Assembly: GCA_028023455.1 (NCBI GenBank)
Contig: JAQFVV010012442.1
Location: forward strand, 622,001 to 686,000
DNA length: 64,000 bases
Direction of reading: 5' to 3'
DNA from: Epiperipatus broadwayi
Taxonomy: Eukaryota; Onychophora; Udeonychophora; Euonychophora; Peripatidae
In this document: piece by piece, positions 16,586 through 28,461 of the stretch
Layout of the letters: every line of letters begins with the position of its first letter
How positions within the stretch are numbered: position 1 is the stretch's first letter
Notes under the pieces: generated by a model
What the model saw: only the letters and a program-made list of their open reading frames with translations
Databases searched by the model: none
Told to the model about the DNA's origin: nothing
Position numbers and translations under genes: made by a program

Positions 16586-18290
16586 TTTATAATCTTTTAA
16601 AACTTTATTAATATTACTTAAGAAAACAACGGTTACCAGCTCCAACCTCCACCAAATCAACAATTCACACTCACCCTCACTACCTGAATGACATAAAATT
16701 TCTACAATTTTATTTTCCCATATAATGTTCGATTTTCCACACACACATAAGCAAGAAGATAGTAAGTTTTAACTAGATAACATAAATCTAAACATTACTG
16801 AAATTATTAATTAAATTTTATATTATTCACTATAGCTATATTATAAACTACACCAATTCAAATAACTGATAAAAAACCAAACGATTTAAACATGTTCATT
16901 TATTTTTATCCAGTATTGAATGCATTCAGATATTATAACCAGCATTTATAACAAAAAAAATATTTATAACCAAAAATAAAATTAATGATGGCATGCATTT
17001 ACTATGACAACTGATATACAATTTTTTATTACATATGAAAAATGCCAACTTTTGCATAAGAATATAGAAAATAATCTGTTAGGAATGAGATATATATTCA
17101 AGTTATATATTCATCCAATCTTTTAAAGATCCAACAGATACCAACAGTTTAAAAGAATTGCTAGCAGTTCACAACTTGGAAATGGATAGAAGAATTCCAT
17201 CACTGCTCTTAAAACATACAATGCTCCATGAACACTCTGATATTCATCTCACTTTAACCACTCTAAGCTACCCCAACCCATAATATTCTACTATAAACAC
17301 TATCACAATGCCCTGCTTACATCCACGTCTTAGGGGATATTTATACAATATTGTCTTGCTCATCTTTGTGAGTCTTAGAGATAAATATTACATATATATT
17401 AGAAATAAATATGCCTTGCTCTCTCTGGAGTCTTAGAGGCAAAATCATGGCAGGACTACTGTTAACTGTTTCATGATAACTACCAAATGATATCTTAATT
17501 TGGGTTGGAGCAGTGAACGAGAACAATCAATCACCAGTGACATGAATACACCATACACCCAAGACAATAACAACAATTCTCCATCCATCACCAAAAATCT
17601 GCAATACATCCAACAAAACTCCAACAATCAAGCATGCTATCTAACCTTCAAAATTATGGACTTTCTATAACAGAAGTATTCCAGATATGAACCATATTAA
17701 CACTTTATAATTTAATGCTACCATTAATTCTATGTTTATCTAGCATCACTACTATATTTGATTGACAAGCAAAAGATATATAAAAAAAATATGTTATCAA
17801 CTTTACCATTTATTAATTTACTACAAGTTGTGATATTTCTATAGCTTTATAATTAAAACTAAGCTGTCTCATGGCTGTACTTATATATTTCACCTAAAAA
17901 AAAAATTAATCTATACATCTAACATTCATATATCTATTACACTCAGGTATTGGCTTATATCAAACTTTAGTGAATGCTCCATTTACCCCTAATTCCATTT
18001 TATCAAACATTTTTATTGATCTTCCAGATTGATATCAGAAATCATTGAATAAGAAAAACTACCAACTCGATTCTATTTTGGAACCAATTCTACAATAGCT
18101 GTATATTTAAAACAGGATTAAAATACTTCTAATAGCACAAGATTACTTTTCATCTCAGATATACGCCAATATATATCAACAAAAATAAAAATACTCTACA
18201 AGTATATATTAAGCCATTCACGCTAGTCATCACTTAACCAATTAAACCAACAAAAGATAAATATTTTACAGATTATGAGACTTAATTAAT
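16586..18290 (-). other. Untranslated leader of element 1
   Basis: About 1.7 kb between the gag-like start and the PBS region without a sustained frame. At 17348-17445 a short segment is duplicated; on the plus strand both copies carry CTTGCTC and GAGTCTTAGAG. Confidence 0.5.
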
Positions 18291-18549
18291 CAAGATTCCA
18301 CAATTGGACAACCACTTAACCCATGTATATCAGGCCATCCACATTGCATGCCACCATAAGCCACTTTATATGTCATTCATAATAGAATGTACAAAATATA
18401 ATATCCAACAAAGAACAAAATACACATATAAACAAAAATGAATTGATCACCAATCATTGTGCAACCAGTTATCCATAACATCATGCCCCATGATTGTCAG
18501 GCCATTGAAACCCAATCATATATCAAGCATTTAACCCATAAATGTTGAA

Positions 18550-18567
18550 GCCCCAGTTGGGCAGCCA
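18550..18567 (-). promoter_or_regulatory. Primer binding site, tRNA-Lys type (best copy)
   Basis: The minus strand reads TGGCTGCCCAACTGGGGC. The known tRNA-Lys PBS of many retroelements is TGGCGCCCAACGTGGGGC, so this differs by one inserted and one missing base. It lies 3 bases after an LTR-end-like GGGTTACA. Confidence 0.65.
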
Positions 18568-18606
18568 TTTTGTAACCCTCAATATACGTAGCCTCACGAT
18601 TATCAA

Positions 18607-18627
18607 GCCCCACAATTGGGCTAGTCA
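18607..18627 (-). promoter_or_regulatory. LTR-adjacent PBS, degenerate
   Basis: The minus strand TGACTAGCCCAATTGTGGGGC starts 3 bases after the end of the 5' LTR. It is a mutated version of the tRNA-Lys PBS, poorer than the copy 60 bp further in. Confidence 0.6.
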
Positions 18628-18630
18628 TTT

Positions 18631-21253
18631 TGTATCCCTATCCTACAACCTCCATATGTTCACTATCTACTTTACTATACTTATAATAGCCCAGGCACCA
18701 ATTCTATGCAAAATAGAATAAAATTTATAATTATAAATTATATTTAAATTTATTTAAAATATTTTATATTGAAATTACCCTATGGCTTAGCTCAGTTGAG
18801 GTTATAGGGTATGGTCTTTATATATCAAGCAACAAGGATGATAAAAACATCTATAGACCATAATATTCCAAGATTAATTGAAATATGTTCAGGGCCTCTG
18901 TTTAATACTAAACTATTGCAAAATCATCAAGTTTCATATTTACTATAGAATAGATAATTATTAGGACCGGGTACTTTTCTATCCATATCACTATCCATTC
19001 CAAGCAAAGTAAAATGCGTTATTGATATTATAATACTGAAATTTATTACCACCAAACAAATTTAACTAAAACTAGAATTATTTTGACAACCCATATCTTC
19101 CATAACTATACTATGATAATTAGATGCGTGTGTGTGGAAATGAAGAATCGAACGTATATAATCAAGGAATTCCTATAAGCTATTGATTCAATAAAATATT
19201 TATTATAAAAAAAAAAAATCAAAAATAATTCATAAGTAAAAAACTATTATTGATACCTTTATCATCCATTACATTTTTCTGTGATAAAATGAAAATTGAC
19301 TACTTTTTAATATGTGCATTATATATCTTTGAATATGTGCATTTGTTTATATAGTAAATATCATGAATTTCCAAATTACATCCTATTAAATTATCTATAA
19401 CGCTTTGATGATAATAAAAATTAATAATCTTTTAGAAATATTATAGAATTTTAAATAACACTTGTCTGTTATAATTATTATATATATATATATATATTCC
19501 ATCTAGCATTAACTGTACAAAATTAGAGACAAGCATGAGACTACAATACTAAAACACTTAATCTATATACTTAATCTAATCATTCCTGACCATTTCTATC
19601 ATTAACTTATTTTAATCTACTCCCTATATAACAAACGTATAACTGACAAGGTTTTAATACTTTATTTTTTTTTATAACAATCATTATCGAAATTCAGCTT
19701 AATAAATATAATTAAAAAAAAATAATAATAATACGTAACATCACGCACACATCCGAACATATATAATCACCTATAGTATAATCTCCGGATGATACCAAAC
19801 ACATTATCATATCATAATGTATGTATATGAAATTACATTGCTTCATTTTTTTAATAGTACACAAAACACACACACTCAAAAAAAATATTTATCAATACCT
19901 CATTATTATATGTAAAATGATTTTTTTAAAAAAAAAATTTGAAAGTTAAAAAAAAAAAAACATATTAATTTCAATGATACCATAAATTATAAGATAAAAA
20001 AAATTGTCTATCCATTGTTAAAGCATGTTTTTGTTAAGAATGACAATAGTCTTTTCCTTTTAGAATTTTGTGATACGCTTTATAATTACATTTGCATGCA
20101 TTGAAAATTATCCTGTTACAGACGCGTGTATAGTGAAGTGATATAATATAAAGTTTCTTCTTGATATCATATTGGATATATATATATATATCTTTTTTCA
20201 TTTTAAATTTTGTTTTATCGAATATTAATAGCAAATTCCTTAAATTAAAAAAAATTAGGCGTTTAATGTTAGCGTCTAAAGTTAAAATTTGAAATAGCTC
20301 TATCTTACAAAAAGTTGTCATCTTAATGTTATTCATTTTTAATATACGTTAAAATAGATTATAATAGTAATAACTTAACTTAGAGATATCCAGGCAATTT
20401 TATAGGTAGTAGATTTGAATCATGAATTTTGGTAGAGATTTGAAGACAAGTAACCCTTTTGAGTCTATTCCTTCATGGTAACTCCAGTTTTACAATATAA
20501 ATTTCCCATAAATGTATTGTTATAATCCTTGCGATTTCTTTTATATTTGTTATACTATTAGAGTTTTTTTTTTTTTTAAAAAAAAAATCTTTTAAGTTTC
20601 TTATCTTCTTCCTTGGATTTTTTTTTATTACTTTTAGTTATAAACCCTGTCTTTTTTTTCCTCACGCCGTCTATGTTTCCATGACAACTTTGGAAGCTTG
20701 CCAGAAATATTATTTATAAAATTTTAAACAATATAATGTTTGAATTTACGGTACATAGTAATTAAACAAAATATATATTAAACATTAATTATTAATTTTA
20801 AAATGTCATTTACTATTTCAAATAATCTTTATCATTTTTAAAACCTAAGATTTTAAGACAATCTATAATCAGTAATTTATAAATAACATATAAAAAAAAA
20901 TTCTAATTAATAATGCACATATGCATCTGTCTATGATGATATGTAAATTTTATATTGTACACAAACATCTACCACTAAACATATAGTTCCAAAACTCCAC
21001 CATCAATATATCTATTTAAAATTTTATTTTTTTAAAATCCAAATTTCAATTAGCAAATCACATCACAGTTTAGATTTTATTTTTTTAAAACTCAATTTTA
21101 AATATTAATGATATCACAGTTTAGGCCTAATTTTTCCTCAAAATTCAAATCCGAATGTTATATTATATCACAATTCATTTTTCTCAACTAATTATCTTTA
21201 TCCCAAATGTGACCTTCCCATATTTCTTTCTAATGCCAACCTGGAAGGTTACA
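18631..21253 (-). repeat. 5' LTR of element 1
   Basis: Direct copy of 12108-14739. It would hold the promoter of the element, read leftward. Scattered substitutions and small indels separate the copies, for example AGGCGCC against AGGCACC near the start. Confidence 0.9.
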
Positions 21254-21314
21254 ATATATATATAAAAGAAAATTTTTTTAATTAAATAATATATCTATGT
21301 GTTTGAAATGAGTC

Positions 21315-21363
<49 letters not shown>

Positions 21364-22854
21364 TAATATATATATATGTTTATCATATATATATAATGCT
21401 ACATGTATATATGCAAAATTATAAAGTAATTGTTTAAAAAAAAAATATTCTGAAAGTAATTCGAAACTGCTTTCTTATTTCATGCAGAGCATGTCTATGG
21501 ATATCACTTTCTGACTCCAAGCACCAATCTTATTACATGTAAATAAGAGTTATGCTGGACTACATCAAGTATCAATATTAAATAAATGGAAATTCTACCA
21601 CTAGGCAGCTTGCTCAGGGCTGGTGGTTATCAACCATGAGAAATATATCGGGGTCCAGAAATACATGCTTAAATAAATCACTTATATGTTGTACTAATAT
21701 AAATCTCTCTTGACCTTTCTTACAAAACCTGAAATAAATGAAATCAACAAATATATACACATTCACTTAAAAGATATCTGATCTTCATTAAAATATAAAA
21801 ATCATACAACTTTGTGCTCATATATTTTAATACAACAGATACATGCACATATACTGCATAGATAAAATAAACAAAAATCAGATAAAAAATAAAGCAATTC
21901 AAAATCAAGTCTAGTCAAGCATATAACATATATTCTCTGATGCAGAAAATAATTATCTAGATTTTCAATAAATGTGTCTCTATGCATTATCATGGAAAAT
22001 GTATTAACATTTGATGAATAAATATAGCTTAGATAATGTTCATATAACCAATATTTCTCCAGGGATATAGATGAATATAGATATGAGTAACAGAAGTGGT
22101 TTGCTCAATGATATGGTGTTATAAATAGGTAATGTTAGATGGGTGTAGTTTGATTGATTGATTAATACATGAAGAGTGTTCGATGAAAACAATTTTTATT
22201 TTGCAGGTTCCAGATTGTAGCATATGCCATATTTTTGTAGGGTGGCTCACAGAGCCTCACATATTTTAGTTCTTATCCCATCATGTTCATACCTGACCAT
22301 TATATATATTTTTTATACAAATAAATTTTTTTTAATCATTCTTGTATAAATCTATTTTATAATCCCAGCTAAGAAACTTTGACAGAAAAATTCCAATTAA
22401 TTCATTTCAATTTTTTCTTTCATTTTATATTCTTCTGAATACCACACTTCATTTTAGATTTGTAAAAACCTTTTAGTACCTTTTTTTTGAGGTCAAGGAA
22501 TTTCCATCAACACCTGCAAACAATTTATGACTGCTCTTTTTTGCTTCTTTTTTTAGCATTTTTCTTTTATATTTAATAAGATAATGATCTATACAGTTTC
22601 TATATTTTTTCCCATTTAATATCTCTTTTTTATTATAACATACCATAACTTCCATCTTGAAAATAAAATTTTTGTTTTGTTATTCTTTAGTGAGTCCAAT
22701 TATTCATCCATACAGCTATAAAGCTAAATACATCTTAAACAAAATACAAGAGCACAGACATTGTACTCACCCCCATCCTTCTGTTTATTCTAACTCTTTC
22801 TATTTTTCTATTTAAAATATACACAAAATAGAGAATCGAATTTAATCCAAATTA

Positions 22855-22860
<6 letters not shown>
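21254..22860. other. AT-rich flank with short TA runs
   Basis: TA tracts occur at 21254-21264 and 21321-21356. The remainder has no supported gene. A minus frame at 22473-22655 (60 codons, reading KLFAGVDGNSLTSKKRY at its end) is not recognised and has no supporting signals. Confidence 0.5.
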
Positions 22861-22896
<36 letters not shown>

Positions 22897-22904
22897 TAAA
22901 CAAG

Positions 22905-23065
22905 CTTACTTTTTTTTTTTATGATAAATGCTACAAGAGAAAATATATGAAGTTTTTATCATAAAAAAAAAATTAAGATTGTTAAGAGCTAGTAGCAGGC
23001 TCTTTATATATTACATATTGGTAACACAAGCTATATAGGTCATGTGATATATGACTGATTTTTAC

Positions 23066-23126
<61 letters not shown>
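22905..23126. repeat. Copy of the 34.2-35.0 kb repeat family
   Basis: It begins TATGATAAATGCTACAAGAGA, keeps a short internally deleted foldback core, then reads TAGCAGGCTCTTTATATATT and on to TGACTGATTTTTAC before a (TA)n tract at 23069-23126. The same order recurs at 34470-34622 and 34875-35022. Confidence 0.7.
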
Positions 23127-23132
<6 letters not shown>

Positions 23133-23251
23133 ACTATCTTTTGGACCAAGGTGTGAACTTGGTTCTGTTTTAATATATAATATATAAATAAAATGTCCAT
23201 TAATTAAAACAAAATTGTAAATATAATAAAAATAATAAATTTAACTGTAAA

Positions 23252-23256
<5 letters not shown>

Positions 23257-23281
<25 letters not shown>
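23257..23281. repeat. (TA)n at left edge of LTR element 2
   Basis: A short TA tract abuts the 5' LTR. A longer TA tract abuts the 3' LTR at 34119-34171. Confidence 0.85.
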
Positions 23282-23282
<1 letters not shown>

Positions 23283-26045
23283 AGTGGTGAATCTGTAGTA
23301 CATATTTAACTTCACTGTCTGATGACATTATATACCTTTAAATTAGGGTTTGAACCAGTTTATATGTTTATTTGGTCATCCAGGAATGTTAAGCACACGC
23401 TTATACACATAACTTTTATTGTGTTTATTTAAGAAATGGTTATGTGTAACCAGTTGAATTATTATTTTAGCTTAAGTATATTTTATTTTCAAGCTTGTAA
23501 ATTCCCTTCACTTAGATAATTGTGAATGTGCTTATATGTTTTACAGATATAAAACTGAATACAATTAATGTAAAGCTAAACCAATGCTAGAAAAATCTAA
23601 AAAGTATTATTACAATTTAAAAATGTCATTCTCATTTAACTATTTCAAGTCAAACCAAAAATCATATTTTAAAGTTATTTGCAATTTTAAAAATATGTAC
23701 AAATAATGCTTTCTGGAACATATTGTTTACATCTTCCAATATTGCTAAATTTTAAGTATAGGAGGAGCAGAAGTTCTAGGAACACACAGAAGGAGTTCAA
23801 ATCACTCTTCTCTCTGGTATTTGTGTAGACAGTGGAAATAAAATGGACTGAGTGTAAAAGGAATTTGCATCCTTGATCTTAAATCGCCTTTGTTCTGCCT
23901 CCCTGCTATGCTATCGCTACTTGAGAACTGTTATGTTTAATTATAAAGAATATTGGAAGATGCCTACCATTATTTTATTAATATTGTGCTTTGCTAAACT
24001 TCGTATATGTTATTATAAGTGGCCACCATAACTTCTAAAGGTAATCCATTTTGCCGAAGAATGAACTCTTAATTCTCCTCACTTCATTTCTTTCCTAAAT
24101 CTTAATTGTAATCAGAATGTAATCTTTATTCATTTTATAACTGACTATAAACTTAATTATCATTATATTTGTGATTTTCTCTCTTAAGTTTTTAAACTCG
24201 TTCTTTGAAACGCTAAGCACAGAATTATGTACTTTAAATCTATCATTAGCTTTTTAAGTTTCACACTCTAATTATTTTGTTTCATGCAGCAAAACTTATT
24301 TTAATTATATATCTTATTAAATTAGTTTTAGTTATCTAATGTGTTAATCTAGCGAACTTATATTATTTCATTCATCATTCTGATATTTTAGAATATTTAA
24401 ATAGATAAACGTAAAATTTCTTACTGAACGCTGTTCGCTCAGTTAAATATTTGAAATATATGCTTAATGGTGGATTGTTTAAAAATCATATTAAGGTATA
24501 AGATAATTTTTATTTTGTTGTCACTATAGATATTTAAATCCATTTTATGTTCTTAACATAAATTTGATTATTAATATATTTTAATAACAATTAATTATAT
24601 GCTATTAAGAGTTAAATTGCTTATAATATTTTGTTGTTTAGGAATACTTGGGCTTGTTAAATAGAAAAAAATAATATTTTTCCTTCTTCTATATTCGACA
24701 TCCTAAATTTATTAAAGTTATACGTACGATGCTGAGTGGGTTATTATTTTATCATGGTGTTACATATGATATTATTGCTTTATTTAAGCTTAAATTATTT
24801 CATTAGTCATTTAAGACTTAAGCCATATTCGCATTGCTTACTTACGATAGCATTTTAAAGTACTTATATTTTGTTTTATCATATTTATCATCCAAACCCT
24901 GGATTTTCTTCACATAACTCATCTAGGAATGAGGTTTGGTAGAACCGATCTCAGGATAAACATTAGTGTATTAAGCCTCTGCATGTGACATGTCGGAGGG
25001 CATACCATGCAATCCTTACCACTCATATTTTCGAATACTGCCTTGTGATAAATACAAGAGGAATCATATATGTGATAAAGTTTTTCAGTCCAAAGATGGA
25101 CATCTCCATTTTAAATGCTGTCCTTATAGTTAGCACTGCAAGTTCTTTTATGGGTAGATCTCATATTATTTATAAGATGTGGGACAGTGATGTTTGTAAA
25201 CCACTCATTTTATAATTAGTCGAATATTTTAGGATTGTCACAGTAAAGCTAATTTAGGCTAACCCATTCCTCATTTGTACAGGCCCAGATATGCTCATAA
25301 ACGATAAATTAGTAACTATCATATCAAGAGTAAACGTCTCTTTAGAGTGAACTTGTAAACGTCCTTATCATTACTTAAAGTAATAATCACCACATTGATA
25401 ATATTAATTTATTATTATACTATAACTCATTAGCATACTAAATCAGTTGCTAATATGCAAAGTAATAACTGCATTAAATCTGTGCAATGATTTCTAATGT
25501 AAATTAAATTGTTTATATTTATTAAATTATTATGTTTTAATAATTACTCATGTGTTGTGTCTTACTGACTCTCACTCATTGAATCCCATTTAATATTTAT
25601 AATAGTGTTAGTAATATTTAGAAGTTATAACTGATTATTTTAAATGAACATTTATCTCTGGATTGTTCTATCTTTGCTCATTCTGGATGGATACTATTTT
25701 ATAATTCATGTTTCTTTTGCAATGATAGCTGTGTGCAATTCATTTAAAATTTATAAATTGTCCCTTCACAAAAGATATATGAATGAGCCAAGATTTGATA
25801 TTATTTATTTACATTAATTACCCTATAGATCTCATGTTTTTCTGCTGTGTCTCTGGGACCAGAATGAATAAAATTTTATGTTATCATCAGAAGTGTTGTT
25901 TATAATGTTATAGTTTTAGAAAAGAACAAATAGGGCAGAATTCATGATTGCTCCTGACCTGTGTATCTTGAGCATGAGTGGATTTAGGGTACTTTTGCTG
26001 AGATTCTAAACCTTGTTAAATGAACATACAATTCTGACCTATACA
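23279..26045 (+). repeat. 5' LTR of element 2
   Basis: Direct copy of 31388-34122. The 5' edge has merged with TA repeats (TATAAGTGG here, TGTGAAGTGG in the other copy). The 3' edge reads CTGACCTATACA. Small frames in both LTRs (24985-25215, 33082-33291) are equivalent and probably chance. Confidence 0.85.
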
Positions 26046-26069
26046 GGATTTTTTTTTCTTTCTTGGGCT

Positions 26070-26156
26070 TGGCAACCCAAACGTTTGGGGCTTCCATTAA
26101 TTAATTCTCACACCCTGTAGACTGCTTATCTTGTTGTTGGCTCAATCATTGGGGTC
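26070..26156 (+). promoter_or_regulatory. PBS-like modules of element 2
   Basis: Site one (26070-26091) starts TGGCAACCCAAACG and ends TTTGGGGC, a mutated tRNA-Lys PBS. Site two at 26138-26156 is TGGCTCAATCATTGGGGTC. Both are followed by a TTAATTAA-like stretch and CACCCTGTA, so a module of about 68 bp is tandemly repeated, as in element 1. Confidence 0.55.
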
Positions 26157-26159
26157 TTT

Positions 26160-28014
26160 TAATTAAATCTTACACCCTGTAAAGTGCTTATGTTTTGGTG
26201 GCTTATATTTTAATGTCTCCAAGATTATCTAAATGTTGTTTCATTAATTAATGTTGTTGGTTAAATACCATAAGCTATATGAGTAAAACAGTATTGCTAG
26301 TCAAAATAATTATTTAAAAAGTAATAAGATAGTTAATAGATATATAAATTAATTATATGTGTAGCTTGTACTATCTCTGTGTATATATATTATACATTCG
26401 TTAATATGTGTTCGCGATAATAAGGAGAAAGAAAATTAAAGTGTTAGAAAGGTAGTAAGAGTAGATTGAAGCAAGGGGTACAATAGATGAAAGAAATAAT
26501 TTTTCTTTGTCAAGATTAAGTAGTGTATATCTTAGTTTTGATATTTAGAAGTATCCAATATCGATATTATGTTAAAAACTTTAATATAAATGTATTGTTT
26601 GCTAGCAAGTATTTAAAATGTTCGTTTCCTATTATTAGTAGCCTCAAAGCAGGTGAAGACCTTAAAAATGGAATTCTATGTCAAGCAGTCCGATGTAGTG
26701 GATATTATGCTTCAATGACATTGATTCTTAGAGTAACCTCGAAGTATGTGATGACCGTTTATGTAATTCCAAGCAGCCAGATGTAGTTGGCAAAATGCTT
26801 AAATGGTTTACATGTTCTCATGCTAGCAAAAGAAAAGTTGATATTTTAAATGTTCGTTTCTTATTATTAGAGTAACCTCAAAGCAGGTGAAGACCTTTTA
26901 TGTAAAATCAAGCACCCAGATGTAGTTGGCAAAATGTCTTAATGGTTTACATGTTCTTATGCTAGCAAAAGTAAAAATCGATAAATACAAACTACTGGAA
27001 AGAATATTAATTTTGACATTTATGATAGCCTCATGCTTCTTGCAAATGATTTAGATAGTTGAGTTAAATTCCTAAATTTAAATTTAGGTTAGTCACGCAT
27101 TGTTGGTTTGTAGTTAATGATAACTATTCATGAAATAAATTGTTTTATTCTAAATTATGTCAATCCATGTTGTATAATTTGATTTTGTCATAATATTTTC
27201 TTAGCTTTATTTTGCTGGATTGTAACATAAGTCAACTTAAACACTATTTTATGTATACATAAAATTTATTTGTGTGAAAATTTTTTATAGCTGTTGCAGA
27301 ATATTGCAAAGAGATAAGTATAAGGATATATCTTGCTGAGTTCAAAATAGCTTTGAAAATAAAATATATATATATATATTTAGTATAATAATTGTGAATT
27401 ATTTGGTCAATGCAAAAGGAAAATTTGGTATCCATCTCTGTGAGCATGAATAAAAAATATTATGTTATAAGTTATTAATCTTGCATGTTGGCATGGCGCC
27501 TTGTATTTATACAATTATAAATTTTACCAACCGATGATTTCATGTGTTAACATAACTTACATTGAGTGAGATTCAAATACAAGCAGATATTTAAAAAAGA
27601 GAAAGTCATACTTTGCTTTGGATTTCTGTTATACTTTGTATTGTCAATTTACTATTAAAGATTTTTAGTCAATTCCTGGTGCAAATAGAACAGATGGAAT
27701 GTGGCAAAGGAAATGAAAGCACAGTAATTTTAAATATATTTTGTGTTATAGAATTAATGGTTAATAATTTCATAATATATAGCTTAAATGATATAGGCAG
27801 ATTCAAGTAGTGAGAAGATTAGGCATAAATAATAAGTGGTTGGACATCATATAAGTTAGGCAGGGCAGGAAAAAAGTAGAAGGTATGGTGGGAAAATGGT
27901 AGTATAGAGGTGATTGAGGAAAAGGGATAGGCGAACAACACATAGCAAATAATAATGACTTACGAAATTAGCACTCTTAATAAATTGAACAATAATAACC
28001 ACTAGTTATTAATA
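26160..28014 (+). other. Untranslated leader of element 2
   Basis: No sustained frame. A short TA run lies at about 27361-27379. It includes the tandem repeat described separately. Confidence 0.5.
26615..26985 (+). repeat. Degenerate tandem repeat in leader, about 115-135 bp, three units
   Basis: Units share AAATGTTCGTTTC, AGTAACCTCAAAGCAGGTGA, CAGATGTAGTTGGCAAAATG and GGTTTACATGTTCT, though not every unit has all of them. The 87-codon frame across it (26523-26786) is likely incidental. Confidence 0.6.
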
Positions 28015-28392
28015 ATGATGCAAGATCTCATAAAGAAATATGGTAAAGAACAGAAGAAAGAAGGAAAAGAACGGGAGAAAGAAGATGAAGAATTCTGGAT
28101 GTCAGAAGCTGAAGAACGGAAGAAAGAAGCTGAAGAATTCTGGAAGAAACAAGCTGAAGAATGGAAGAAAGATGCTGAAGAATTCTGGAAGAAACAAGCT
28201 GAAGAATGGAAGAAAGATTTTGAAGAATTCTGGAAGAAACAAGCTGAAGAACAGAAGAAAGAAGCTGAAAAACAGGATGAAAGACAACAGAAGATGGAAG
28301 AATGGATAGACAAAGAAATTGAAGAATCACAGAAGAGGGTGCAGGTTCTATTAGAAGAACGAGTTGAAAGACATCAGAAGATGGAAGAATGA
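28015..28392 (+). pseudogene. gag-like coiled-coil N-terminus of element 2
   Basis: 125 codons from ATG at 28015, extremely rich in Glu and Lys. Three copies of a 15-residue unit AEEFWKKQAEEWKKD (45 bp, about 28130-28264) predict one long coiled coil. It ends at TGA 28390; the same frame has another stop (TAA 28444) and then resumes at ATG 28462, so this is the start of one interrupted frame of about 1,000 codons. Coiled-coil gag proteins of this style occur in metazoan Gypsy elements; position after leader and PBS supports gag. Confidence 0.6.
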
Positions 28393-28461
28393 ATGGAACA
28401 AACTCATGTAAAAGGATCACTTGCCGTCAAAGAGATGAAAATATAATATCCACAACAGAAC

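Larger units (their letters stand above)
18291..18627 (-). repeat. Degenerate array of PBS-like modules
   Basis: On the minus strand several segments share the pattern TGGnnnnCCAAnnnTGGGGC: 18607-18627, 18550-18567, 18485-18504, 18449-18467 and 18296-18315. The two nearest the LTR are each preceded by an LTR-like end (GGATACAAAA and GGGTTACAAAA), with a period of 60 bp. Confidence 0.55.

Noticed and set aside
22473-22655. 60-codon minus frame as a gene fragment
   Set aside because: No motif, repeat context or splice support; length is within chance for this composition.
24985-25215. 76-codon frame also present at 33082-33291
   Set aside because: Both lie at the same place in the two LTRs; conservation reflects LTR duplication, not coding.
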